Shown: piece after piece, positions 22,371 through 33,496 of the stretch
Layout: each line of letters begins with the position of its first letter
How positions within the stretch are numbered: position 1 is the stretch's first letter
Source: Mytilus galloprovincialis
Taxonomy: Eukaryota > Mollusca > Bivalvia > Mytilida > Mytilidae
Assembly (NCBI RefSeq): GCF_965363235.1
Contig: NC_134845.1
Location: 21,764,524-21,828,523, forward strand
Direction of reading: 5' to 3'
DNA length: 64,000 bases
Made by a program: the position numbers and the translations under genes
The notes under the pieces: generated by a model
The model's input: only the letters and a program-made list of their open reading frames with translations
Database searches by the model: none
Told to the model about the DNA's origin: nothing

Positions 22371-24693
22371 AGTTTAAACATATTTTATTGTCCAAAAAAA
22401 CCAACATTGGACAATAGGATTGGACACAAGTTTTGCAACTTAGAACGTCTTCTCCATTACATACAAATAATATATATCCGAACAAATATGAAATACATCA
22501 TAATAACATCATAAACAATATTAATATGAAGACATGAAATTAAGAAGAATTTATACACATGGTTCATCGATTCCTAAAAGTCGAGTTGACCGTAAATTTT
22601 TATGAAAGACCTACCTAATAGGTTGTTTTAAACTTGGAATAAATATTCACTCAAAAGGTACTAAGTTTTTATTGTATTTTGAACAATTATAAAATTAAAG
22701 TGTTGTCAACTGATGGATAATAAAATCAAATTGATGATCCATGTCTTAGGAAAAAATGAACAATTTCATTCGAAGTCGACAAAAAGTAATAACATTGTTA
22801 TTGGTATATATTTAACCATAATGTTTATAAACTATGAAAAGCGATTGGTCTCTTTAATATAATTCTGCACTTTTATAAAAATTAGCGTGTTTATGTTCAT
22901 ATTAAAGAAAGCATTGCCGTACATTAAATTTTCAAAGTCGGTAGGTATATTTTCTTTTCTAAGTTCAAAAAATAATTTATTCCTTTGCACTGTATAATTT
23001 TTACACGAGAGGAAATAATGTTGAGCATTTTCATATAAATAACCACATTGGCACATTGCGTTAGGTTTAATATTTGCGTGATACAGATCCATGTTCAGGG
23101 CACTGCATTTGTTTCTTAATCTTGCGTGTAAAACATTTAAATATCTATCGCCAATATTGAAATATGTAGGGGGTGATTTGTTTTTAAAATATTTCTGTTT
23201 AATTTTTAATTTAAACATATTTAAAGAAAGTTCATTTCTAATACTTAAATCGAGCGAATTCCACAGTTTGATACTAGATGGAATAAATGATTCCTGATAA
23301 AGAGACAGTCTGCTAGAGGTTTGGTATATATTTTGACTGCTTCGTAGATTGTAGTTGTTCGTTTCTGCAACTGTAGGGGGTATTAAATCTAATAAGTATT
23401 CTGGGGCGTCCTCTTTCATAATTTTGTAAAATAAAGTTAATTTCTTCACTTCCCGTCTAATCTTTATTTTTTCCCGTTTCATCTCTAAATAAAGTGATTG
23501 AGTGCTAGCATAGCTTGTTAGACCAGTGACACTACGTGCTGCTTCCAGTTGTAATTTTTCTAATCTTTCAGAATTCAACTGACCACAATTATCCCAAACT
23601 TCAGAAGAATATTCTAGAACAGGCCTTATAAAAGTTAAATATATTCTTTCTAAATATTCCCTTTTTAGTCGGAATTTCAAACGTCTAAGAACATTTAATT
23701 GTTTTGATACCTTTTCTATTAAAGAATCAACATGCTTGGTCCACTTACAGTCACTGCTAAAAAATATGCCTAAATGTTTATTACTAGTAACCGTACCTAC
23801 CTTAACTCCGCCAAAATGAAAAATCAAGTTATTTTTTGAATTTTTGTTACTAAATAACATAATATTAGTTTTATTTGGATTGAATTTAACTAGCCAATCA
23901 TTTGCCAAGGAATTGATATTTTGAAGATCGATATTTATCATAGATTGGAGAGTAGTTTCATCTAGAGCAGTATGTCCAATAGATGTATCGTCTGCAAACA
24001 TTCTACTTAATCCAATCATATCATCTGCAATGTCATTAATGAATATTAAAAATAAAAGAGGACCCAGTACCGAACCCTGTGGAACACCAGCTTTACGATT
24101 ACCTAATTCTGAAGTTGCAACTTTTAATAATACCCTCTGAGTTCTATTTGTTAAGTAACTTTCGATCCATAATAACAGATTACCTTTTATACCATAGCTT
24201 TCTAACTTAAGAAGTAGACCCCTTATCCATACTCGATCGAATGCCTTGCTTACATCGGCAAAAGTTAAACTTGTATAGAATTTATTGTCTGAAGCATATA
24301 CGATAGAATGATACATCTCGATTAGTTGATGAAAAGTAGAGCAGCCGGGTGGAAACCAGACTGAAATTTCTACAAAAGTTTATTAGAAACTAAATGATTG
24401 AATATATGTCTATATATTATTTTTTCTAGTACCTTGCTTACGCAAGAAAGAAGTGATACTGGTCTATAATTACACGGCATTGACTTATCTCCATTTTTAA
24501 ATAAAGGAATAACATATGCCAATTTCCAATCTTTAGGAAATATATTTTGAGAGAGCGATTTGTTAAAAAGAATACATAAGGGAAGTGCAATTTCATTTTT
24601 TACTGCTATAAGCATTCTATTACTAATTTTGTCAGGACCAACAGCTTTATTTGGATCTAAAGTAGAAAAGAATCTTTAACGTCTTGTACTTGT
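22371..24693 (-). mobile_element. 5'-truncated non-LTR retrotransposon (LINE) inside the minisatellite
   Basis: The element interrupts the minisatellite between CACTT at 22366-22370 and CACTT at 24694-24698, a likely 5-bp target-site duplication. On the - strand it keeps the reverse-transcriptase palm and the C-terminal region but lacks the endonuclease and 5' part. Its 3' end (22371) has no poly-A tail. It lies in the intron between the two FAMeT exons, antisense to the host gene. Confidence 0.85.
22832..24690 (-). pseudogene. Reverse transcriptase of a Jockey-type LINE, broken
   Basis: Two - strand frames (24615 to 24370 and 24316 to 22832) together give the RT order. KDWKLAYVIPLFKNGD and NYRPVSLLSCVSKVLEKIIY come first, then FADVSKAFDRVWI, GVPQGSVLGPLLFLIFINDI and the catalytic box FADD within MFADDTSIG. 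KFNPNKT and a C-terminal CQCGYLYENAQHYFLSC (a Cys/His end typical of this group) follow. The reading frame is broken by an in-frame TAG just before KFQSGF and by a one-base frameshift a few codons later, so this copy cannot make a full protein. Nothing 5' of the RT fingers remains. Assignment to the Jockey/CR1-like superclade is by motif memory. A second, less likely reading is another LINE clade with the same palm motifs. Confidence 0.85.
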
Positions 24694-24750
24694 CACTTGT
24701 CTACCTTCGGTTAACAGTTCCTCGGTTCTGCCATTTGTCTACCTTATCTT
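24694..24750 (+). repeat. Minisatellite, right part
   Basis: CACTTGTCTACCTTCGGTTA, then TCGGTTCTGCCATTTGTCTA, continues the unit seen at 22088-22370. It ends about 35 bp before the FAMeT exon 2 acceptor. Confidence 0.75.
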
Positions 24751-24785
24751 ACTGTAAAGTGTAATTGGTGGTGATTTGTTTTCAG

Positions 24786-25289
24786 ATGAATTAGGCCAGA
24801 TAAAAATAGAAGCACCTCTTGTTATGGAAAAATTTCTAAATACCACAAATGACATTCTTAACAGATCTGTGTCGTTACAAATGTATGGCTTCAATATGGA
24901 CAAAGAGAAATCAATGTCGTTTAGTGTTAGAGCATGTCGTGACGTCAGACTATATCTTTATCCAAGAACGGCTGATATACAAGCACAAACAGCGGAAACA
25001 GTCTTGTATGAAATTCAACTGATTGATTTAAAAGTTAAAGTTAGCAAATGGACAAACGAAAATAAACAGCTTTTGATGGAAAATATACTTGATGTCTCGA
25101 ATTGTTTTACAAGTAACTCATATGGATATTTCTGGATAAGTTGGATGGAGAATATATTAAACTTTGGAACTGGTCACAATGTAGACGCCATGCCGATTTT
25201 AGAAACGCAAATAGACACTTCAACTATTCAGGATATATATATAGCTTCCCTTACAAGTGACAGTCGACTGTGGATTATAAACAGACAAG
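24786..25289 (+). CDS. FAMeT-like domain exon 2
   Basis: The acceptor TTTGTTTTCAG ends at 24785 and the donor CAAG|GTAGGA follows 25289. The exon is phase 1 at both ends and encodes about 168 residues. The order mirrors exon 1: LQMYGFNMDKEKSMSFSVRA, CRDVRLYLYPRT, TVLYEIQLIDLKVKVSKWTN, then YGYFWISWMENILNFGTGHN and IYIASLTSDSRLWIIN. The two exons therefore arose by module duplication but are now quite different. The extracellular location is inferred from the downstream sushi and membrane exons. The intron before it carries the LINE and the minisatellite. Confidence 0.8.
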
Positions 25290-25906
25290 GTAGGAAATCA
25301 CAAAATAGAAATACGCGATGGGTCGTCTATACGCTAAACAGGTTGTATCAGTACAGATCCAACCTAGTTATCTTACAGACTTTATAATTTTCATAATTTG
25401 TTTGAGAATAACATGACTTACATAAGAGTAAAGATATTACATAGCACCGTAAGTGTGGCTTACTGTTTGCAATACATATTTAGTTTTAAAAGATTTTAAT
25501 AGTTCAAAAACAAAACCAAAATAAAAAGCGATAGACACAATATCAAGCAATATTATTAAAGTGTTGAATTGAAACCTAAAAATAGTTGTTCATTCAAAGG
25601 ATCAATACATTTCATTTACACCAACTTCATATGAATGACAAAGTTATATAAACAACTTCTCCTTAAAAAAAAGGGTTCAATATCCCGTTTGAAATTAAGG
25701 TATATATTGAATATTATAATACAAATAAATTCGAAAGGGTCAGCTTTATTTCTGAGAATACAGAATTAAAGTAATGTATTGTACAATATCACAAATATCT
25801 ATAATGTGTCGTATCGTTAGCAACATATATTACTATTACAAACAAAATATGTGCAAAATAAAATTTCTTACGACGTCGTCGAATTACCTTTACAATTTCC
25901 TTATAG

Positions 25907-25999
25907 AGATTCCTACCTATATTGGAGAGGATAACACATACGTCATGGATTTCGATCTGGATGGTGACTATGATGAAGATTGTGCCATGAGAATATATG
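25907..25999 (+). CDS. Short acidic linker exon between FAMeT and sushi modules
   Basis: The acceptor TTTCCTTATAG ends at 25906 and the donor TATG|GTAAAT follows 25999. It is phase 1 at both ends and encodes 31 residues: IPTYIGEDNTYVMDFDLDGD and YDEDCAMRIY. The alternating Asp/Glu with one Cys suggests a calcium-tolerant or flexible spacer. No known domain is assigned. Confidence 0.65.
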
Positions 26000-26950
26000 G
26001 TAAATGATTACAAATTATAAAGGATTTGATTGGAACAAAATAATAGCATGTTAAGCATATCAAAAGGCTATCAAGCAAAAGTCTTAAGTCATAGAACGAA
26101 AGACATTACGAAAAGATAAGAAGAAACACACAAAATACACTAAACAATATCATGCAGACAACACAAAATAAGTTAACCGGAATTGAACTGAGTAAACATT
26201 TAGATTCGTGCAAAAATATCAAATTAAGTTCCACATTGTATTAAAATACTACACTTCATTGGATTAAATATAGATACTGTAGGAATACTGCTTTGGCAGT
26301 TGTTGGAAAGACATCACAGGCATTCAACTAATTTGCTGAAGTACTGACTGTAGAATCACAATATATCAAACATAATTGCAAGAAAACTTTACATGAGTTG
26401 AGATTGAAAAGGAATCCGACTTTACCTAAGGAACATCAAAAACTTATAAATTAAATAGAAACCAACAAAATCTCAAACAAAATAAAATTAAAACTAGTCT
26501 ACAAAACAGAAAATATTAAACCAAGACTGAGTAACACGAACACCACTAAAAACCAGGGGTGATCCAAGGCGACCCGGATGTACTCATCTTCTGTCGTGTT
26601 TCTCCTACAAAATAAGTTGATATGTACTATCAAATGATTAGGCATCACTAAATAGCCAATAGCTTATTGCCTTTAAAAAATCATAAGAAATCACAATTCG
26701 TTAATCAGTGGTCATATACATTTTCATCGCCATGAGAAAATGATAAATTAGCAATAAAAGCTGATGAACTGCACGATATTTATTTTCCTCAGTTTTACCT
26801 ATCAAGTTAATGTTTACGCAACAACAACCTTTTAAACGTTTTTGGGAAATATTTGGACCACACACCAAAGAAAGAGCATGATGATTGTTTTTATATAAGC
26901 GTTATTTATAATTCATATTTATTTATATATAAAGAGCCTTAATTTTACAG

Positions 26951-27130
26951 ATTGTGGAGTTCCTGTTTTTGATAATGCACATGTTCACATACCATATCCT
27001 GGGCACACTGATAACAAATATGGAAATGTACATACTGTAATATGTGCTGAAGACTACACACATTCAGGAAGTATTGTTACTCGATGTCTGCCGACAGGAA
27101 AGTGGTCAAAGGAATTCCGGTGTTTACCAA
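26951..27130 (+). CDS. Sushi (CCP) domain exon 1
   Basis: The acceptor AATTTTACAG ends at 26950 and the donor CCAA|GTAAAT follows 27130. It is phase 1 at both ends and encodes 60 residues with the four-cysteine sushi spacing: DCGVPVFDNAHV ... VICAEDYTHSG ... TRCLPTGKWSKEFRC. The tryptophan before the last cysteine is the usual sushi marker. Disulphides C1-C3 and C2-C4 are expected from the family. Confidence 0.85.
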
Positions 27131-27611
27131 GTAAATCTGTTGTTCATCATATATTTTCACAACATTTTTGTTTAGCTATCTCTAAATGGTTACAATTGAT
27201 CAAATAGATTGAATATGCATATATTCATATCAATAATGTTGAATGTCAAAATAAAGATATTTGGATATTAAACGTAGAAAATGTCGATTTACTTAAAATA
27301 ATATTGTAGTTCAATATACAAACATCGTCTTGTATATATACATTAACGTTTTTTTACTGGTAATTGACTTGCTTTTGAAATAGCCACTAGCTCGATGATA
27401 GAGACATTTCAACTTATGATACAGCATGCCTAGTAGTCCTCAACTGGTTTAAATCGTAAATCATTGATATAAGATCATCTAAATCATTTGAAATGTTTTA
27501 GCCTTTTGAGGACCTTAATCAGAAAATAAAATGATATAGCATGCAACTAAGGAATTTATCAAAAGCTAACCAAGACAAGCCGTCTAATGATTAAAATGTT
27601 TATATTTGTAG

Positions 27612-27785
27612 ACTGTAAAGAGCCACCACAGTTACTGAACACGGGATCGGTAGATGGTTCTAGTAGAAAGTATTCAACATGGTCAACGTACAATTATGAC
27701 TGTGTTACTGGCTCTTCTATGACAGGCAATAGTACGATTATCTGTCAAGATAATGGTGAATGGAGTGAGCCTCGGTTTGAATGCA
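27612..27785 (+). CDS. Sushi (CCP) domain exon 2
   Basis: The acceptor TATATTTGTAG ends at 27611 and the donor TGCA|GTGAGT follows 27785. It is phase 1 at both ends. CKEPPQL ... YDCVTGSSMTGNSTIICQD ... NGEWSEPRFEC gives the four cysteines and the conserved GeW segment. An NST sequon is present. Confidence 0.9.
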
Positions 27786-27889
27786 GTGAGTAAACCCCTA
27801 GAATTATGTATTGATGAATCAACAGAAAGAGAATACTTATAACTTGTTAAAGGATAAGTGTGAAAACGCATTAGTTATTTGCTTTCATG

Positions 27890-28060
27890 CGCGTAAAAGA
27901 GGGACGGAAGATACCAGAGTGACAGTCTAACTCATAAATCGAAAATAAACTGGCAACGCCATGGCTAAAAATGAAAAGGACGAACAGACAAACAATAGTA
28001 CACATGACACAACATAGAAAACAAAAGAATAAGCAACACGAACCCCAACAATATGAGCAT
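27890..28060 (-). repeat. Interspersed repeat family C copy
   Basis: AGAGGGACGGAAGATACCAG, ACTGGCAACGCCATGGCTAA and AATAAGCAACACGAACCCC match the reverse complement of 33760-34110. A second - strand copy follows at 28367-28740. Confidence 0.65.
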
Positions 28061-28321
28061 GATGCTCTCGATTGATAATCTTATTTAAAGCAAGATGAAG
28101 GTAGTATATCGTTTACGATATTTGACCTTTCGCAGATATCTATTGACTGTATTTTCTTAGACCTTGTGGGGGTTATTTTAAATGATTTAATTGTTCTCCA
28201 AAAAACGATGGGAGAAAATTCAAAACAATGTAAGCACTGTACAAGGTAATGTCTTTTTAATGACAATCTAAAAAACATCATATTAGAAAAAAAATATTCC
28301 TTTTGTTTATTGTTTATTTGA

Positions 28322-28366
28322 GCATTACTGATGAGTCAATTGTAGACGAAAAACACGTCCGGTGAA
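28322..28366 (+). repeat. Hammerhead relic
   Basis: CTGATGAG, GTC...GAC and CGAAAA occur in hammerhead order on the + strand. However, stem I (GCATTA against CGGTGA) and stem III no longer pair fully. It is cut off by the family C copy at 28367. Confidence 0.6.
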
Positions 28367-28740
28367 CAGAAAGAGGGCGAAATATACCAGAGGGACAGTC
28401 AAACTCATAGATTGAAAATAAACTGATAACTCCATGGCTAAAAATTAAAAAGACAAATAATAGTACACAAAACATAGAAAAACACACACCCCAAGAAAAA
28501 AAAAACAGGGAATGATCCCAGGTGCTCTGGAAGGGTAAGCAGATTCTGCTCCACATGTGGCACCAGTCGTGTTGGTAATGTTATTACAAATCCGGTATAT
28601 AGTCTAAATCCGTAGGTCACATTCGTGAAAAGGGACGGGTATTGTAGTTACGACATCAGGAACATATCCGATGTCATCTGTGAAACTTCCCTCAATATAT
28701 TCAAGAAGGACGATGCCTGTGCAGAGTAAGAGTGTGAATT
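28367..28740 (-). repeat. Interspersed repeat family C, long copy
   Basis: AGAGGGCGAAATATACCAGA, CTGCTCCACATGTGGCACCA and GTAGTTACGACATCAGGAAC follow the reversed order of 33760-34110. Confidence 0.65.
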
Positions 28741-28886
28741 CAAACGCGTTCCTTTATAAGAATATAATTTATCAGAGTCTCTACAACGTTAAAACGATTT
28801 CAACACTAATGCAACCTTGTAAGAACATTTTGTTTTATTTTTACGCAATGTTTACATTTTCAAAATCAGTAATCATTAAATTTCAG

Positions 28887-29066
28887 TCTGCCCTCTACCA
28901 CCAAGGAAACTGAATACCGATTATACTAATCCTGGTCATGATGCCAAGTATCGCTATGGAGCCGCCTATCATTATAAATGTATGGCAGGATATTCAATGA
29001 CCGGTAATGGTACGATCACATGTTTAAAAAACGGTCAATGGACAGAGCCTTCTTTCACTTGTACAG
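28887..29066 (+). CDS. Sushi (CCP) domain exon 3
   Basis: The acceptor TTAAATTTCAG ends at 28886 and the donor ACAG|GTAATT follows 29066. It is phase 1 at both ends. ICPLPPRKLNTDY ... YKCMAGYSMTGNGTITCLK ... NGQWTEPSFTC is a standard sushi domain, closest in wording to exon 2 (SMTGN.TI.C, NG.W.EP.F.C). Sushi 2 and 3 therefore look like a more recent duplication than sushi 1. Confidence 0.9.
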
Positions 29067-29572
29067 GTAATTTTAGCATCGTTAAAGAAATAAACGCGTG
29101 GGTATTGTCTTAGGCATGTAAAGCTAAATGAAAACATTTATAGATACTATATGATATAGCAAAGGAATAACTTTTTCATATTTTAGAATTTTTGTTGGTC
29201 CGAAGTTCTTGTAAAGATATGCGACACTGAATATGTATTCTTTATCTACCTCAACTTTAACATGGCCATACTTACCAAAACTCATACAATAACTGTTATT
29301 AAGCATGGATGTGTATACATGTACAACAAGCATACAAAACTGGTTGTAATTCAATGCTAGTGTGTACTTTATCCGGACCATTTTAATCACCTGAGTCCAT
29401 ATAACAGATGATGATACCAAATGGAAAACAAAACAGAGGTAGAAAAAAAAACCATTTTAATATCATTAATGAAGTCGGCATAAAAACAACTATCTATAAT
29501 ACTAAAATTACGAGGTCCAATTTGTCAGCCATATCGGGTAAAAACGACAAGTCAAAGAATTCAACTCTATAT

Positions 29573-29670
29573 ATAACTAATATAGGACAATAGTGTAGAT
29601 TAAAAATTACACCACTCCAGACCCTTTTGTTATCCACATAATTAATATTACCAATAATTAAAAACCAATT
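29573..29670 (+). repeat. Direct repeat G, copy 1
   Basis: AACTAATATAGGACAAT and then the CCACATAATTAATATTACCA block recur in order at 31085-31190. The two copies bracket the 29688-30854 element. Confidence 0.6.
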
Positions 29671-29841
29671 GTTCAAAGAACAATTGAAGGTCTTTCCACC
29701 AATAAGGATCTATTTTGATATGAAAATATTAAAATTCAGTTGAAAATGTCAGTTCCTATGGCTAAATGATATATAAATATGAATTTCAAGCAAAGGTCAA
29801 AATCTAGAACGTCCAATTAACCTATGACTTTGACCTCAATT

Positions 29842-29850
29842 TCAAGGTCA
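29842..29850 (+). promoter_or_regulatory. ERR/FTZ-F1-type motif TCAAGGTCA
   Basis: Perfect extended half-site in the first internal unit of the element at 29688-30854. Confidence 0.3.
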
Positions 29851-30095
29851 TAAACCAAGGATCCCAAATCAAAACACCCTAGGTCTGTATTATGTATGGT
29901 TCATGAGTAATATCACTTTACGCATAATTCTAAATATAACAGGGGCAAAAATCCCATTTATTCTCTTTGCACCCTTCCAATCAAAATTTATAAGTTACGA
30001 CATGTCGCAACTAACAATTTAGTAAAAATAATTTGTTGAAATCTTATAAGGTTAATGAAAAAGAGTGAAAATAAGCCAAAATCAAAATTTAGAAT

Positions 30096-30121
30096 TTGAC
30101 CTTGACCTTTGACCTTGACCT
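30096..30121 (-). promoter_or_regulatory. Composite DR1 and ERR-type motif cluster
   Basis: On the - strand AGGTCAAAGGTCA (a perfect DR1) is flanked on both sides by AGGTCA-type half-sites, giving overlapping TCAAGGTCA sites. The motif is seen; use in vivo is unknown. Confidence 0.35.
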
Positions 30122-30380
30122 AATTTTCATTTTTTTGGACCAAGGATCTTAAATCAAAAGACCCTAAGCCTTTACTTTATAATGATAATGAGTTATATTA
30201 CCATACAACTAATATAAGATATAAAAGGGGGAAAAGTCGCATCAAATGTTTACGTACCCTTTTAACTAAAATTTACGTGTTACGCCATGTCGTAACACAC
30301 ATTTTGTGAAAATATTTTGTCGATATCTTATAGGATTTCTGAAAAGAAGAGATAACAAGCCAAAATCATATTTTTGAACA

Positions 30381-30405
30381 TGACCTTGACCTTTGACCTT
30401 GACCT
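30381..30405 (-). promoter_or_regulatory. Second composite DR1 and ERR-type motif cluster
   Basis: Same arrangement as 30096-30121 in the third internal unit. Conservation while flanking DNA diverges may mean function, or just recent repeat origin. Confidence 0.35.
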
Positions 30406-30822
30406 CATTTTAATTTTTTTGGACCAATGACATCAAATCGAAAGACCCTAGGCCTCTATCACTAATGGTTTTCCAGTAACAAATTTATTTCATTACAAAA
30501 GGGGAAATAACTCTCATATGGAGTCTTCGTAAAGCTTCGGTGAAAATAAAACGTAACATCCTAAGGATATAACGAGCAATTTGGAAAAACAAATTTGTCC
30601 CTTTCTTTTACGGTTGCGGAGGAGATCTGATAACAAGAAAAACAGTGTTTGGGGAGATAACTCTTACAAAGAAAAGTGTTCGGTTAAACAGGGTCAGTTT
30701 CAAAAGCGTATAGACTGAATAATATCATATACAAAAAAACTAAGCGACATCTTTTGAAACATTTTTACACCGCAAGAAAAAAATTAGGCGGAAGAAAAAA
30801 AAAATAATCAGAACGAATTCAA

Positions 30823-30855
30823 TAGGTCTTTCCACAAGAAAGGTGGAAAGACCTA
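30823..30855. repeat. Perfect 13-bp inverted repeat with a 7-bp loop
   Basis: TAGGTCTTTCCAC, then AAGAAAG, then GTGGAAAGACCTA. This is the end of the element at 29688, doubled in inverted orientation. Confidence 0.75.
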
Positions 30856-31084
30856 ATTAACAAGTTCCGGGTCTAATCCGATACCGATACCAATAGTATA
30901 TTCACCTGTTAGCTATTACCTTATCTGTACGTTCCGCATTTGACAGGCGCACCACCAAACGGTGTATTTAGGATTTTGCTATATACACGGGTCATAATCA
31001 AAGGGCTGACACTACTAAATTCAATCATTGTCAAATTGTTCCCTATTGTAGCTTTATTCAGCAATCAGCAAGACTTTCTTACTT

Positions 31085-31190
31085 TCTAACTAATATAGGA
31101 CAATGCTGTTGATTAAAAAATACCCCATTCCTGGATAGCCTGGACCTTTTGTATTCCAAATAATTAATATTTCCAATAATTGATAAGTTC
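31085..31190 (+). repeat. Direct repeat G, copy 2
   Basis: It matches 29573-29670: AACTAATATAGGACAAT, CCAAATAATTAATATTTCCA. Confidence 0.6.
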
Positions 31191-31503
31191 CAGGTCGACG
31201 GGTTCAAACAGAAAGATTTGAAAGCAGAGAAAACTGTGTATCTTATAATCGACATGACTTTATCAGATGACAATACCAATTACTAAAATAAGGCTTAGGC
31301 ATAGTTATATACTTTAATTCAGTCACGGACCCGCGATAGCACGGGTGTGTACTTGTATGTTTTAAATGTTCAAGTTTCTACTTCCTATACTATGATTATT
31401 GGGCATTGTGTTGTTGTATCTTACAAAATCAATTCGTTGTAATTTTATAAACATGATTAATGTATAATAACAGATCTAACATGCTTAACGTACTTTCTTT
31501 AAG

Positions 31504-31787
31504 ATAACTGTAAATGTCCATGTAACACGCCTGATTTGATGGAGGAAGATATTCAACAAATGAAGGATAGAATACGAAGGGAGAACTTAATTGACAAAAA
31601 GAGCGTTTCGAAATATAAGAGAAAGATAACTAGTGCCCCCGACAATAGATTCTCAGCAAAAGCAATTGGATACGTTGGAGTTGCTTGCTTGACAACGACC
31701 GGATTGGTGGTAGTCCTCATTGATGCTGTGACCCTTGTGAATACTCTGAACACAGTGTTTCAGAACATCAAAGGATTCTTTTTTTGA
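31504..31787 (+). CDS. Terminal exon: Cys motif, basic stalk, transmembrane helix
   Basis: The acceptor TACTTTCTTTAAG ends at 31503 and is entered in phase 1. The frame ends at TGA 31785-31787, giving about 93 residues. It reads DNCKCPCNTPDLMEEDIQQM, a charged segment with DRIRRENLIDKKSVSKYKRK, then ITSAPDNRFSAKAIGYVG and the hydrophobic stretch AKAIGYVGVACLTTTGLVVV followed by LIDAV (one membrane helix). A short tail ends NIKGFFF. I recall similar C-termini in other bivalve surface proteins with mixed ectodomains. This exon makes the sushi/FAMeT protein a type I membrane protein with almost no cytoplasmic domain, so signalling would need a partner. Confidence 0.8.
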
Positions 31788-32339
31788 CAGTTGTTTGTTC
31801 TCATCACGGAATGTATCATTTATGTTTTCTGTTTGATCACAGCAATATGCATACTTCATTCATTTTTTGTATTGTTTAACGTAGGTAATACAATATTGTA
31901 CAAGTTGTAAATATCTGAACGAGAAGCATTCATAGTAAATGGTTTGTGTTATAGTGAAACACTTAATTGTGTATGTATTGTAACTCGTAATGAAATTTTT
32001 GGATTACAGAGGATGTGTCAAATTTTCCTAAGCTTGTAGTTGCTCAAATCTACATCTTTGTGTTCTATGTTGGATAATTGTATCATTGGTATTTATACCC
32101 CATCTTATATTTTTCTGTTAACATGTATAAAAAAACCCCAACAACAGTAAAATGACGGAAAATGACAGTATCAGTAATATATATGTCATGATAGAAGTAC
32201 TGAGCTGGTAAAAATATAAGTGCGTGTCTTTATGATTGAACAGACAGTGCACGTGTCAATATAATTATCATACTTTGACATATATATATTGTTTTTAATC
32301 TACAAATTTTCTATTGCACTCGAGTATGTTTCGTTTACC

Positions 32340-33010
32340 GTTTAGTACAGGAGAAACACGATGGGTGTCACATGTAGAGTATCATATATTGCATGTAAGC
32401 CTTCTTGAGCACTTGAGATTCATCCGGGCTTTTCGTGGGGTTCTTGTTGCCCATTCTAGTTTTCTGTGTTGTGTTCCATAAACTGTTGTTTGTATTTTAG
32501 TCGTTTTTTGTTTTTTGACATGGCGTGGTGAGTTTGTCGTTGATTTACATGTTTGATATCCTCCGACGACAACATATGTTGGTACACTTCAGGTTTTCTT
32601 TTATATTGTTTATTTTTTTTGTACTTTTGTCCTTCTTTTTTACTAATACTCTTTGTCTATATGCTTTTTTGTTTTTCATAGATTAGTTATTTGTTTGTTT
32701 TTATAGTGATTATTAACAGTGTTGACTGCTGTAACCAAATTTTGACATTTAAACCTATTATGTCTGTTTGTTTTGTTCATACATCGTTTTCAATATAATG
32801 GAGTTTTATGTCATCACTGTCATCCAAGTGAGAGGTTTAGCTAGCTATAACACCAGGTTTAATTCATCATTTTCTACATAAGAAAATGACAGTGCCAAGT
32901 CAGGAATATGACAGTTGTTATTCATTTGTTTGGTCTGTTTGAGCTTTTGATTTTGCCATTTGATTAGGGGCTTATAGTGTTTTGTGGTATATTTTGTACA
33001 TAATATCTGT
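32340..33010 (+). repeat. Families C and B fused or adjacent
   Basis: 32340-32550 matches family C (GTGGGGTTCTTGTTG-like, GACATGGCGTGGTGAGTTTG). 32690-33010 matches family B on the + strand (TTTAGCTAGCTATAACACC, AGTCAGGAATATGACAGTTG). A similar B copy lies at 54470-55140 and a fragment lies inside the intron at 5340-5620. Confidence 0.6.
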
Positions 33011-33329
33011 CTTAATATGTTAGTTATAATTTGAATTGAGTGATTGTTAATAAAGGTAATTTGATTTGACTTTTTTTATAGTCGTAGTTGATCAAAGGCA
33101 TGATTATTCAGTAACCAATTATTTAAGGTTGTCAGCAGTTTGTACTCATTATTTCCGGCCTGTTAGTCAAAGAATCATTTGAATCTTGATTAACGGAGAA
33201 CAAACTTCTTCAAACCATCATAAATTAAGAACAAAAAATTAGAGATTGCTACATTAGAGTTTGGTTTCAATAGATATGAGAAGATTTGGTACGAGTGACA
33301 ATGACAATCCATCCAAGTAACAATTTGTA

Positions 33330-33480
33330 AACCATTATAGGTGAGAGTACGGCATTCGGCACGGAGCCTTGGCTCACACTGAACAGCAAGCTATAAAAGG
33401 CCTCAACAATTACTTGTATAAAACCATTCAAACGGGAAAACAAAGCTTATAATTGCGACATATTCCAGGCAGATAAAGAT
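33330..33480 (-). repeat. Interspersed repeat family A copy
   Basis: ACGGAGCCTTGGCTCACACT and AGCAAGCTATAAAAGGCC define it. Confidence 0.65.
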
Positions 33481-33496
33481 GTTGTCATCATCAAAG

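Larger units (their letters stand above)
29688..30854. mobile_element. Element with TIR AGGTCTTTCCACC and internal GACCTT repeats
   Basis: AGGTCTTTCCACC (29688-29700) is matched by GGTGGAAAGACCT (30842-30854). Internally about three units of roughly 285 bp repeat the blocks TTTTTGGACCAAGGATC, AAAGACCCTA and GGGGAAAA, each preceded by a TGACC-rich segment. There is no open frame, so it is a non-autonomous DNA element. Its boundaries are not backed by a clear target-site duplication. Confidence 0.6.
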
